A stretch of 64,000 bases of DNA, taken from NCBI GenBank assembly GCA_020050835.1, contig JAGVKB010000140.1, positions 1 to 64,000 on the forward strand. The letters run 5' to 3'. This stretch comes from Candidatus Obscuribacterales bacterium (GTDB lineage: Bacteria > Cyanobacteriota > Vampirovibrionia > Obscuribacterales > Obscuribacteraceae). Shown here piece after piece: positions 50,216 through 58,736 of the stretch; positions within the stretch are counted from its first letter, which is position 1, and every line of letters starts with the position of its first letter. A program made the translations under genes and the position numbers. The notes beneath the pieces were generated by a model. It saw only the letters and a list, made by a program, of their open reading frames with translations, had not been told where the DNA came from and did not search any database.

Positions 50216-50310
50216 ATCGCGGATCGCTTTACAAGCTTGCCTGCCAAGCCTTGCTTGAATTACACTGGTAAAGGCAGGGTTGCAAAGTCAGACTCTGAGG
50301 CGAGAAACGC

Positions 50311-51261
50311 TTGAGACAGTCGCATTGGCAGGCGCGCTGGTGGTCCGGTTTCATACCGGCTGCCTGTCTGCTGTCCGCCCTTTGCAGCAATCAGCAGGCC
50401 AGCGCACAGCAAGCTAACCAGCCGGCCGCCTCGAACACCAGCCAGTCGCTGTTCCGGCTCAATGCGACCAAGTTCGCTAACGAGAACTTTTCGAACCTGA
50501 CCGACATGGGAGTTAAGGCTTATCTGAGTGGAGACTACGGTGAGGCCGAGCAACTATTCATCGCGGCGCTGGACAAAGCAAAACAGCAGAACTTGAACGA
50601 TGGCCGAATGTCTACGCTGTTGACCAATCTCGGCTCGGTCTATCGGCAGGAGCATCGGTACGCCGAAGCCGAACAGGCTTTCAAAGTCGCTCTGACTGTA
50701 GCGAAGTCCAGTATGGCGACCGACCGCGCTCCGCTCAGTTATGTTGTGAAGCAGTATGGGGCGCTGCTGCGCAAGACCGATCGCGCATTCGATGCTGGAT
50801 TGCTGGAGGAATCAGCCAGAAACGGCTTTCGGGTAGTGCAGAATCTAGCTTCGTCCGATGCGCCGCAGACAGAGCGCTCTCCATTCTTTGCCAGGGCAAG
50901 CGGAGAGAATCGGGCATTCTTGTCGCGAAGGTTCGAATGGGCGGCGGATACTGCCCCACCGGATCAATACCGCCCACGGTATCATGGGGAAGTAAACTTG
51001 GACGACATCCCGCTCGTCGCTACCGAACCACCCGGACTGGGTATTCCAGACGTGAGAGCGGACCTGCCTGGAGTCGTGCCGGTCCCCTGCGCGTGCCACC
51101 AGGTCGGACAAGCGCCACCGCAAATGATACCAGACTATCAAGTTGTGGAGTGGATAAGATTGCGCAGGCAGCAAGCAATGATGCTCAGGCAGGCCGGCAT
51201 GATGCGTCGACCGCCACATCACGGGGGCGGCCGGTCACGCTGTGGTCGCGGTTTTCGCTAA
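50311..51261 (+). CDS. Exported TPR protein (316 aa)
   Basis: The start is a TTG at 50311 with GAGGCG about 8 bases upstream. The N-terminus is a signal peptide ending near QQASAQQ. Two to three tetratricopeptide repeats follow (about 60-170), as in GDYGEAEQLFIAALDKAK and HRYAEAEQAFKVALTVAK. The C-terminal half is Pro-rich, then Met/Arg/Gly-rich (HHGGGRSRCGRG), with no fold I know. It lies after the DUF3370-like gene and may be cotranscribed. Confidence 0.8.
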   Translation: MRQSHWQARWWSGFIPAACLLSALCSNQQASAQQANQPAASNTSQSLFRLNATKFANENFSNLTDMGVKAYLSGDYGEAEQLFIAALDKAKQQNLNDGRMSTLLTNLGSVYRQEHRYAEAEQAFKVALTVAKSSMATDRAPLSYVVKQYGALLRKTDRAFDAGLLEESARNGFRVVQNLASSDAPQTERSPFFARASGENRAFLSRRFEWAADTAPPDQYRPRYHGEVNLDDIPLVATEPPGLGIPDVRADLPGVVPVPCACHQVGQAPPQMIPDYQVVEWIRLRRQQAMMLRQAGMMRRPPHHGGGRSRCGRGFR

Positions 51262-51319
51262 CCGCCATCGCTCAGTCTATCGAGCTCAAAACGCCGGCTG
51301 ACAGCCGCTCGAGCCTGAC

Positions 51320-51982
51320 TCAGTGCTTCATCCTTCCGTTTAAAATGAGCGGCAAGACTTCGTGCAAGCCGGAGACTATGTGCAGCGGATCGGCGGTAGC
51401 CAACAACTCGCGTGAATGAATACCGGTAGTCACCCCGATGCCATCGACCCCGGCGTTGCGGGCCATCTCCAGGTCGTAGGTGCTGTCGCCGATTACAACT
51501 GCATCTTCGTGCGGAATCGACATCTTGTCAATAATGTGATGGACCGGCTCGGGATGCGGTTTATGATTGGATACTTCCAGCGAGCCCACCACAAGATTGA
51601 AATATCTCGTTAGCTGATGGAACTCCAGTACAGGCTCTATCAATGCGCGCCGCTTGGACGAAGCAATCGTGATGCTAATGTTGGCATCTTCCAGACCGTC
51701 CAACATCTGCTTCAGCCCGGGAAACGGGGGACAAATCTCAATCGCCTTATGATCGTAGATGGCCCGATAGCGATTGGCCATGGTGAGATGGTACTCCGCA
51801 TCACGTTCTGGAAAGATAATCTCCATCTGTTTCATGAGCGGTACGCCGATCAAAACGGACCACTTGTCGTAAGTCTCCAGGCTGAGCTCGTTTTCTACCA
51901 CCACCTCTTTCATGACGTCCAGGATGCCTGGAGCCGAATCGACTAATGTTCCGTCAAAGTCGAAAATTGCTAGTCTATACAA
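51320..51982 (-). CDS. HAD-superfamily phosphatase (Gph-like)
   Basis: The protein has all HAD motifs: motif I DFDGTLVDS with Asp8 and Asp10, motif II ASSKRR, the Lys of KPHPEP, and motif IV GDSTYDLEMARNAGV. A helical cap fits between motifs I and II. The nearest named relatives are phosphoglycolate phosphatase and similar sugar-phosphate phosphatases, but the substrate cannot be told from sequence. It starts with TTG at 51982 directly after the stop of carA, with AAGGTGA 8 bases upstream, so it is translated from the carA transcript. Confidence 0.93.
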   Translation of the reverse strand: MYRLAIFDFDGTLVDSAPGILDVMKEVVVENELSLETYDKWSVLIGVPLMKQMEIIFPERDAEYHLTMANRYRAIYDHKAIEICPPFPGLKQMLDGLEDANISITIASSKRRALIEPVLEFHQLTRYFNLVVGSLEVSNHKPHPEPVHHIIDKMSIPHEDAVVIGDSTYDLEMARNAGVDGIGVTTGIHSRELLATADPLHIVSGLHEVLPLILNGRMKH

Positions 51983-53113
51983 TTAAACATTCACCTTCTT
52001 TTGGGACTCTATGAGCTCGCGGAATCGCCCAAACAGATAGCTCGAGTCGTGCGGTCCGGGGCTCGCTTCCGGATGGTATTGAACACAAAAAATTGGCAGC
52101 GACTTATGTCGAAACCCCTCGACACTGTTGTCATTCAAGTTCACATGCGTAAGCTCCAACTCGGCCGGCAGTGTCGAAGCATCAACTGCAAAACCGTGAT
52201 TTTGACAGGTGACTTCCACCTTGCCGGTGGTCAAATCTTTGACCGGTTGATTACCCCCGCGATGTCCAAACTTCAATTTGTAAGTCTTCGCCCCCAGTGC
52301 AATCGAGAGAAGCTGGTGCCCCAGACAGATGCCAAAAATCGGCAACTTCGAGGCGATCAATGCAGGCAATTGAGCCAAGACACCGTGACAAGCGGCCGGA
52401 TCGCCCGGTCCATTTGAAAGCAAGATGCCCGCTGGCTTTGATTTCAAGATTGTCTCAGCTGGAGTTTCAGCGGGATACACCGTCAAGCTAAATCCTTGTT
52501 CGACTAAACTGCGCAAGATGTTTTGCTTAACTCCAAAATCCAAGACAGCCACTTGGCAGCCATTGTTCCCGAGCTTGTAGGGCTCGCTTACGGTCACCTC
52601 CTTGGTCAAGTCCGCACCGTTCATTTCAGGTGAAGACTTAGCCACCTGAACCAATTCGTCGGCTGAAAGAATCTCCGTCGAGACAGCACATCTCATCGCC
52701 CCCTTATCCCGGATATTACGGGTAATCGCCCTGGTGTCGACCCCTTCCAGACCAATTATGTTGTATGACTTCAGGAAATCAGACAGCGAACTGGTCGCCC
52801 GCCAGGAACTGTAGCGCCGGCTTTGATGCCTGACTACCAGAGCGCGCGCGAAAATGCTTCTTGATTCGCCATCGGCGTCATTGGTTCCGTAATTGCCGAT
52901 CTCCGGATAAGTCAAGGTAATCACCTGACCGGCATAACTAGGGTCGGTCAAGATCTCTTGATAGCCTGTGAGGCTGGTATTGAAGACGAGCTCTCCGGTA
53001 GCAGTTCCGGTCGCCCCAAAGCCAGTCCCCATAAAAATCTTGCCGTCTTCGAGGGCAAGGAGGCAGGGATATTGCCCGGATAAGCTACCGGGTTGAGCTT
53101 GTTTTTCAGTCAT
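51983..53113 (-). CDS. carA: Carbamoyl-phosphate synthase small subunit
   Basis: This subunit hydrolyses glutamine to feed ammonia to the large subunit for carbamoyl phosphate, used in pyrimidine and arginine synthesis. The N-terminal family domain is seen (LALEDGKIFMGTGFG, TGELVFNTSLTGYQEILTDP). The class I amidotransferase domain has SNGPGDP, the catalytic Cys263 in GICLGHQ, and the His347/Glu349 pair in QYHPEA. The length of 376 residues is normal. carB is not in the window. The HAD gene follows directly. Confidence 0.97.
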   Translation of the reverse strand: MTEKQAQPGSLSGQYPCLLALEDGKIFMGTGFGATGTATGELVFNTSLTGYQEILTDPSYAGQVITLTYPEIGNYGTNDADGESRSIFARALVVRHQSRRYSSWRATSSLSDFLKSYNIIGLEGVDTRAITRNIRDKGAMRCAVSTEILSADELVQVAKSSPEMNGADLTKEVTVSEPYKLGNNGCQVAVLDFGVKQNILRSLVEQGFSLTVYPAETPAETILKSKPAGILLSNGPGDPAACHGVLAQLPALIASKLPIFGICLGHQLLSIALGAKTYKLKFGHRGGNQPVKDLTTGKVEVTCQNHGFAVDASTLPAELELTHVNLNDNSVEGFRHKSLPIFCVQYHPEASPGPHDSSYLFGRFRELIESQKKVNV

Positions 53114-53479
53114 GTGCCAAAGTTGGTCCTTTCCTACTTACTATACTACCGCTCAACCTTGAAATCTGGCTACTAGAGAGGCACGCCCGGGTTGTCAGGA
53201 ATAAATTCCGCTGTCTACAACACGATCGGATATATCTCAATCTGCTTGTGTAGTTTGGTTGAGGCATTGGAGACTTTTAAGTATTCAATCCGTTTGGAAA
53301 TCCCGAGCGTAAATCGCCTATCGGCCGCATTTGCCGCTTCGCGCGTTCGACATTATTTCAATTGCCATCGGCCGAAGCACTCTATGTAAATTTTTCCTCT
53401 GTAAAATTGGGATTGTCTGTTTAGACGGTCGGCTCGGATCCGCTTGCCCATCCGGGCAACTTAAGGAAGCAAACGATTC
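53114..53479. other. Divergent intergenic region between carA and nuoN
   Basis: This 366-base gap holds the promoters of both genes. On the plus strand TTGAGG (53259-53264) and TATTCA (53282-53287) are 17 bases apart and could drive nuoN. On the minus strand a TATAGT lies about 40 bases before carA, but its -35 region is poor. A 65-codon frame at 53192-53389 has no ribosome site or recognisable product and is not called. Confidence 0.4.
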
Positions 53480-55012
53480 ATGCAAAGTATTCAGGATTAT
53501 CTAGGCGCTATAAGTTCGCTGACGCCGGTAATTTGCCTTTCAACCGCGATACTCTTCACAGCTCTGTGGAATCTATTCTTCCCTAGATTGAAGGAGATCA
53601 CACCGATCGCCGGCATCTTCGCGCTGCTCTTCGCTGGTACGGCGCTCTGGCAGCAGTTTGCCGTCGGATCCATCACTCTCTTTGGCGGGTTGTACACTGT
53701 TGACCCGCTAACAGTGCTGTTTGGAGTGCTGGCATGCGGCGTAGGCGCAATAGTAATTCTCATGACGATGGGCTGTGAAAGCGAACTGGGTCGTAACGCC
53801 GGTGAATTCTACACACTTCTGCTAGTTGCGGTCCTGGCGGTAATGGTGCTCGCCGGTACCACCGATTTGATTTTGCTGTTCATCGCATTGGAGACACTCA
53901 GCATCTCTTGCGTAGTGCTTGCCGGCTTTTCGAAACAGGACAGAAGGAGCAACGAAGCAGCTCTGAAGTACTTGATTTCGACAGCCGCCACCACGGCTAC
54001 GCTGCTCTACGGCCTCTCTTTCTTGTACGGTCTGACTGGCAGCACTTCTTACTACGAGATACACAACAAGATAGCGACTTTTGCCCACGCACCGTCACTG
54101 GTGGTCATCTTTACGATGGTGCTGTTACTCAGTGCAGTCGGCTTTAAGCTTTCGGCGGTGCCGTTCCACATGTGGACTCCAGATGTGTACGAAGGGGCAC
54201 CGACACCGGTCACAGCTTTCCTGTCAATCGGCTCGAAAGCGGGCGGTTTTGTTGTGGCAATTCGTTTGCTCTCAGTCGTCTTTGCCAGTTCCGTCAGCGA
54301 TTGGAGTTTCATATTGGGACTTTTGGCGATCGCCTCGATGATCGGCGGCAATCTGATCGCTTTAGCTCAAACGTCTTTCAAGCGAATGCTGGCCTACTCT
54401 TCTATCGCCCATGTCGGATACATCTTGATCGGTCTGATCTCTAACTCGCTCGATGGACTTTCAGCCGTCAGCTTCTACCTGATCGTATACGGACTGATGA
54501 ACTTGGGCGCCTTTACCGGCGCTATCCTCTTCTGTAATGAAACCGGATCAGATCGGATCGACGACTACGCCGGATTGTTCAAGAAGCGACCCTGGCTGGC
54601 TACCGGTCTGGCAATCTGCTTGATTAATCTGGCCGGTCTGCCGCTGCCACCGGCCGGATTCTTTGCCAAGGCATTTGTCTTCTGGTCCGGTATTCAAGCA
54701 TCCGGCGCCAATCCGCTGGCATGGACATTGATTATTGTTGCGCTGTTAACGTCGGTTCCGGCTATCTATTACTACATGCGTGTAGCGATCAAGATGATCG
54801 TGAAAGAGCCCTCAGACGCAGTCAAGAAGCTTGAGCCGGAAAGGAAACGGATGGTCGATCCGCAAATTTGCCCGGACGTGGCGTTGGCAGCCTGTGTCGC
54901 CGGTATTGTGATTGCAAGCGTAATGGTTAATCCAATCATGAAATTGGCCAAGGATTCGGTAACGCCGGTAACCTCACCCGCTGTCGGAATGCTTGATCAA
55001 AACTTGAATTGA
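53480..55012 (+). CDS. nuoN: NADH-quinone oxidoreductase subunit N (NdhB-like)
   Basis: This is a proton-pumping antiporter-like subunit of respiratory complex I, in the inner membrane, with about 14 membrane helices. Typical phrases include YLISTAATTATLLYGLSFLYG, the Lys-bearing block SAVGFKLSAVPFHMWTPDVY, and LAYSSIAHVGYILIG. The ATG has AAGGAAG about 9 bases upstream. No other nuo gene is near, which resembles cyanobacteria, where ndhB stands alone. It overlaps the next gene by 4 bases. Confidence 0.96.
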   Translation: MQSIQDYLGAISSLTPVICLSTAILFTALWNLFFPRLKEITPIAGIFALLFAGTALWQQFAVGSITLFGGLYTVDPLTVLFGVLACGVGAIVILMTMGCESELGRNAGEFYTLLLVAVLAVMVLAGTTDLILLFIALETLSISCVVLAGFSKQDRRSNEAALKYLISTAATTATLLYGLSFLYGLTGSTSYYEIHNKIATFAHAPSLVVIFTMVLLLSAVGFKLSAVPFHMWTPDVYEGAPTPVTAFLSIGSKAGGFVVAIRLLSVVFASSVSDWSFILGLLAIASMIGGNLIALAQTSFKRMLAYSSIAHVGYILIGLISNSLDGLSAVSFYLIVYGLMNLGAFTGAILFCNETGSDRIDDYAGLFKKRPWLATGLAICLINLAGLPLPPAGFFAKAFVFWSGIQASGANPLAWTLIIVALLTSVPAIYYYMRVAIKMIVKEPSDAVKKLEPERKRMVDPQICPDVALAACVAGIVIASVMVNPIMKLAKDSVTPVTSPAVGMLDQNLN

Positions 55013-57528
55013 ACTTGCACCTCCTCGGCTATTGTCTGGCTCTGCTACTTGCGCTGGTCATCTTCTATCTGCCTTGGCTGACCAACCAGCAATCCTTTTA
55101 TTTGTCGGACATCACCTATTTTTATGAGCCGTTTTGCCGTTTCATTGGACAGGCGATTAAGACAAACCGGTTGCCGCTTTGGAATCCATTTTGCTTCAGC
55201 GGCATGCCGCAGATAGCGGTGTTGGCGCCCGGTCTTTTTTATCCGCCGACCTGGTTTTTTGCGCTGCTTCCCTTCAGTCCGGCGATGGCGACATACATGG
55301 TCTTGCACCAGCTAGTTGCTGGGCTGGGCGCCTTTCTGTTGATCTCTAGCTTCGGTTGGGGCAGCCTGGCGGCTGCCATCGGCGCAACTGGTTTTGCGCT
55401 GGGTGGCTACATGTTCTCGCTGCAGAAGAACTTTACGCTTGTCGCCAGCGTATCCTGGCTGCCGCTTACGCTCTGGGTGTTTGCCAGAATTGACAGTAAA
55501 GCTGCCGCCAGTCGATGGCTGGCCACCGTCGCCGCTTCAGGGTTAATCTTTCTGGAGATAACAGCCGGTCGTCCGGAGCTTAGTCTGCCTTCACTGATAT
55601 CGATCGGCTGCTACATCCTAGTTTCGGCATTTAATGCTAGGCGGACAAATGACGGCGAAGGAGATCACATCCGAACATTGTTTTTGCGTTCAACATCGGT
55701 GGTATGTGGATTACTTTTGAGCATGCCGGTCATTCTTCCGACGGTCGAATGGCTTGCGCTATCACCAAGGCACAACGGGCTCAGCCAGTTCGAAGCGCTG
55801 ACCTGGAGCGCTAACTGGTACGACTTAATCGCCCTCTTTCTGGCCCAACCGCTGGGCGATCTCAATTTAGTGGGCATGAAGCATCTCTCCTTAGTCGCTA
55901 CACGTCCGGGATTTATCCCGTTTCTCTCTTCAGCTTTTATCGGTCCAGTCGTCCTTACCCTGGCTATCTGGGCAGCTTTCAATCGCAGCTGGAAAGCGCG
56001 CTGGTTGACCATGGCAGTTTTGCTAGGCAGCCTAATTCCGGTGCTCGGCAACAACACTCCGGTCTTTCCGTGGATGGTAAAGCTGCTGCCGGTTCTGGCC
56101 ATCTTTCGTTATCCAATTAAACTGATTATCGTTCCAGTAATATGCTTGACATTACTTGCCTCGCACGGAGCATATCTAGCGCTGACTAATCAAGTCGCCA
56201 AATTGGAGCGAACGCTCTGCTGGGCAATTTGGCTAACCGTCCTGGTAATAGGCGGATTATTGACCAATCAGCCGGAGCTTTGCGCCCAGCTTGTTTCACC
56301 GCACCGTGCTTTATTAGCCAGCGCGCTTGCCTTAATCGGTCAGTCCGCCCTAATCTCGGCCACAATCGGATTGACTGTCTGTTTCTTTGCACATCTCTAT
56401 TGGAGCGAGAGGATAACCGCCAGGCTATTTTCGGCAATGCTCATTTCGACGCTGACGCTTAACCTGCTTGCCTGCGCTTATGCCTTTTCGCGTCATGGCG
56501 CCCCAGCCAATTTCTTCGAACAACCTTCAGAGCTGGGCGCCAAAGTAAAGCAGTTCGCCAGCTCTGAAGGTACCGGCCAGCGCTATCGGATCTTGCCGCT
56601 TTACTTCGATCCTCTAGTAATTCCACCTTGGTGCCACCAAAGTACACTGATTGGTAACAATCCCTGCATCTATCAGTATGGGCGGCAGTTATTGTTACCT
56701 CAAACCCACATGGACAGCAATCTGTGTTCGTCTTTTGGTTACGAAGCAGCTGAGACAGCAGATTATCGCCAGCTGTTCAGCAGCGCTTACCGAACTTATC
56801 GCAGCTTCGTGGAAGGTTCGAGAGTATCCGGAGCCAACGATGCGCTTGTCCCGCTAACTAAGTTCTGCCAGTTAACCGCCACCAGATATGTCTTCACTCA
56901 GGTACAATCCGATTCAACTCCACCTAAGCCGCTGCCACATTTTGAAAACAAGCACTTCACATTGCTTGACGACGACAGCCGCTTAAACGTTCGAATCTAT
57001 CGACTCAATGCTCCTCTTGCCCGGGCTTATCTGCGCAGCCAGTGGCGATGGTGCGACTCGCAGGAAGAGGCGCTTGCCTTAATTGACAAAACCAACTTCG
57101 ATCCGACCAGGCAGTTGATCATCGAGCACAGCTCGACCTATTCAAGCCAGTTCGACCCAAAGCTAGAGACTGCTAAGGCGGCCTCGCCAGTACGTGGTTG
57201 GCTTCAATTCATGCAGGATACGCCGGAGCACATCTCGCTTTCAGTTAAAGTAAGCGCGCCTTGCTTCTTAGTGCTGGCCGATCATTATTATCCGGGTTGG
57301 CTCGCCAAAGCAGACGGGACAATGACTCAACTCTATCGAGCCAATGCGATCGAGCGCGCCGTATACATTCCGGCCGGCTCGCATCTCGTCGAATTCGACT
57401 ATGATCCCAATTGCCTTACGGACGGTCTACATCTTGCAGTTCTGTCTCTGTCAGTGCTGGCTGTCATGCTAGCCTGGGTGGTCTTCATTAAGCTTGCCGA
57501 GAGCATAAAGGGCCGGGCAGAAGGGTGA
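55009..57528 (+). CDS. YfhO-like large membrane protein (839 aa)
   Basis: The protein has about 12 membrane helices in the first 500 residues and a large soluble C-terminal part with one final helix. The periplasmic loop after helix 1, with TNRLPLWNPFCFSGMPQ, is typical of the YfhO family and related GT-C glycosyltransferases, which use polyprenyl-phosphate sugars for cell-surface glycosylation. The Asp and Glu in FYLSDITYFYEPF would be the catalytic acid region. The start is a TTG overlapping the nuoN stop by 4 bases. The sugar and acceptor are unknown. Confidence 0.88.
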   Translation: MNLHLLGYCLALLLALVIFYLPWLTNQQSFYLSDITYFYEPFCRFIGQAIKTNRLPLWNPFCFSGMPQIAVLAPGLFYPPTWFFALLPFSPAMATYMVLHQLVAGLGAFLLISSFGWGSLAAAIGATGFALGGYMFSLQKNFTLVASVSWLPLTLWVFARIDSKAAASRWLATVAASGLIFLEITAGRPELSLPSLISIGCYILVSAFNARRTNDGEGDHIRTLFLRSTSVVCGLLLSMPVILPTVEWLALSPRHNGLSQFEALTWSANWYDLIALFLAQPLGDLNLVGMKHLSLVATRPGFIPFLSSAFIGPVVLTLAIWAAFNRSWKARWLTMAVLLGSLIPVLGNNTPVFPWMVKLLPVLAIFRYPIKLIIVPVICLTLLASHGAYLALTNQVAKLERTLCWAIWLTVLVIGGLLTNQPELCAQLVSPHRALLASALALIGQSALISATIGLTVCFFAHLYWSERITARLFSAMLISTLTLNLLACAYAFSRHGAPANFFEQPSELGAKVKQFASSEGTGQRYRILPLYFDPLVIPPWCHQSTLIGNNPCIYQYGRQLLLPQTHMDSNLCSSFGYEAAETADYRQLFSSAYRTYRSFVEGSRVSGANDALVPLTKFCQLTATRYVFTQVQSDSTPPKPLPHFENKHFTLLDDDSRLNVRIYRLNAPLARAYLRSQWRWCDSQEEALALIDKTNFDPTRQLIIEHSSTYSSQFDPKLETAKAASPVRGWLQFMQDTPEHISLSVKVSAPCFLVLADHYYPGWLAKADGTMTQLYRANAIERAVYIPAGSHLVEFDYDPNCLTDGLHLAVLSLSVLAVMLAWVVFIKLAESIKGRAEG

Positions 57529-57565
57529 TAGACTTTAATTTGTCGAGTACCAGCCGAAAAGATGA

Positions 57566-57639
57566 GCCCTCGTAGTTCAGTTGGATAGAACACCTCCGTC
57601 CTAAGGAGGGTGTCGGGAGTTCGAGTCTCTCCGAGGGTG
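57566..57639 (+). tRNA. tRNA-Arg (anticodon CCT)
   Basis: A full cloverleaf of 74 bases can be drawn. The acceptor stem GCCCTCG pairs with CGAGGGT (one G-T pair at the end), the D stem is GTTC/GAAC, and the anticodon stem CCTCC/GGAGG holds the loop GTCCTAA. The T stem GGGAG/CTCTC has loop TTCGAGT. The anticodon CCT reads AGG. CCA is not encoded. It lies 37 bases after the YfhO-like gene. Confidence 0.95.
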
Positions 57640-57648
57640 TGAATTTAC

Positions 57649-57672
57649 GGAAACGCGCTTGCTGTCGTTTCC
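57649..57672 (+). terminator. Weak terminator-like hairpin after tRNA-Arg
   Basis: A 7-bp stem GGAAACG/CGTTTCC with a 10-base loop lies 10 bases after the tRNA. It is followed by a pyrimidine run (CTCTC) without a T tract, so termination is only possible, not certain. Confidence 0.3.
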
Positions 57673-57849
57673 CTCTCAGCTAAGCAAGCGCCTTCGATAG
57701 GAATAGGCGCAATATTCAATGCTGTCCTAGGCTATCGCTCTGATTGCTCAACTTTCTTCAAGTTGCAATCCGGATTGAGACAACAAAATAGCTGCCATAG
57801 TCACCACCAGTAATATCAGATAACGAGTCAGAAAAAGCATACACAGAAA

Positions 57850-57883
57850 AGGAGAGGCGGGACTCGAAAGTCCCGCCTCTCCT
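57850..57883. terminator. Strong 15-bp hairpin, probable bidirectional terminator
   Basis: A perfect inverted repeat has arms at 57850-57864 (AGGAGAGGCGGGACT) and 57869-57883, with a four-base loop CGAA. On the plus strand CCCTTTTCTTTC follows, and on the minus strand a short TTTT. It lies between the tRNA and ssb genes and could stop transcripts from both sides. Confidence 0.65.
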
Positions 57884-57996
57884 CCCTTTTCTTTCTTCTC
57901 CATGGCGCTAGAAGCGTGTTGTGTGTGGTGTTTCTGGAGAAATCGATGAAAAATCAGCAATCTTGCTCTTCTGTTGTAGCTCAAGTTTGGCGGTGT

Positions 57997-58016
57997 GGGC
58001 GGCTCAAGAGCCGCCC
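57997..58016 (-). terminator. GC-rich hairpin downstream of ssb, no T tract
   Basis: GGGCGGCT and AGCCGCCC form an 8-bp stem with a 4-base loop, about 50 bases past the ssb stop on the minus strand. No run of T follows, so the role as terminator is uncertain. It might stabilise the mRNA end. Confidence 0.3.
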
Positions 58017-58065
58017 CCGATTGTTCGCATCAGAACCGCCACATCTTAAGACGTTTTCGGCGCTA

Positions 58066-58575
58066 CTAGCCGGCGCGTCTCTTTTTCACTGGCAGCGAAG
58101 GCTCGGTCTCCTCTGCCACAAAAGGGCTCCCATAAGTGGTTTCGCTAGACTGTTCAGGCGGAGCGTAATTGTCCTGGTCGGGCAGGACTACTTCGCCACC
58201 GATGGGATTCCCTCCGACTGCTTGGTCGGCAGCCTGCTCGTCAGATACAACTTTCAACCTTGGTGGAAACGCCAGCTGCGTTGCTTCTACAATCGGAGTA
58301 ACACGACTCTTACCATTCTTGTCAGTCCAGTGGTCCATGACGAGACGCCCTGTAACGCCCACTTGATTGCCCTTGTCCAGATATTTGCCGGCCAACTCGG
58401 CTAACTTTCCCCAGGTCTCTACCCGATAAAAATCAGCTGTGTCGGCGTTGCGGCCATTGCGAGGAGGGTTATTGATTGCCACTACCATTGTGGTTTTCAC
58501 CCTACCGCTTGCGAAAAACATCTGTTCAGGAGCTCTAACAAGGTTCCCCACAAGCGAAATATTGACGAGACTCAT
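58066..58575 (-). CDS. ssb: Single-stranded DNA-binding protein
   Basis: The protein carries an OB fold that covers single-stranded DNA during replication and repair. The first 105 residues match the family: ISLVGNLVRAPEQMFFASG, then DFYRVETWGKLAELAGKYL, then GRLVMDHWTDKNGKSR. The ATG at 58575 is certain because GGAGGT lies 7 bases upstream. The C-terminal tail is disordered and ends in LPVKKRRAG, which is basic. Typical SSB ends in the acidic DDDIPF tip that recruits partner proteins. The missing tip suggests a paralog or a lineage variant. Confidence 0.93.
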   Translation of the reverse strand: MSLVNISLVGNLVRAPEQMFFASGRVKTTMVVAINNPPRNGRNADTADFYRVETWGKLAELAGKYLDKGNQVGVTGRLVMDHWTDKNGKSRVTPIVEATQLAFPPRLKVVSDEQAADQAVGGNPIGGEVVLPDQDNYAPPEQSSETTYGSPFVAEETEPSLPVKKRRAG

Positions 58576-58642
58576 GGCACATACCTCCATGCGGTGCGTG
58601 TAAATCCTGGTTATATGAGGCTTTGGGTGGGGAGATGCTAGT

Positions 58643-58672
58643 AACATACCATGCCATACGAATGTATGTCAA
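58643..58672 (-). promoter_or_regulatory. Sigma-70-like promoter of ssb
   Basis: On the minus strand TTGACA (58667-58672), an exact -35 hexamer, is 18 bases from TATGTT (58643-58648). The leader to the ATG at 58575 would be about 60 bases. Confidence 0.65.
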
Positions 58673-58736
58673 CATTTTTCTCCGAAAGCCGAAAACTGGC
58701 GCTGGCAGCCACGTCTAGCAAATCGGGGCGCTGGGT

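Larger units (their letters stand above)
57640..58065. other. Intergenic stretch with three hairpins
   Basis: This stretch of about 425 bases between the tRNA and ssb contains no supported gene. It holds a hairpin after the tRNA (57649-57672), a long perfect hairpin (57850-57883) and a short GC-rich hairpin just past ssb (57997-58016). A minus-strand frame of 78 codons crosses the long hairpin and lacks a ribosome site. Confidence 0.5.

Noticed and set aside
53192-53389. 65-codon plus-strand frame between carA and nuoN
   Set aside because: No ribosome site, no recognisable product, and it occupies the expected divergent promoter region.
57748-57984. 78-codon minus-strand frame with a hydrophobic segment
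   Set aside because: It reads through a strong hairpin, no start has a ribosome site, and the composition fits intergenic DNA. A tiny membrane peptide cannot be fully excluded.
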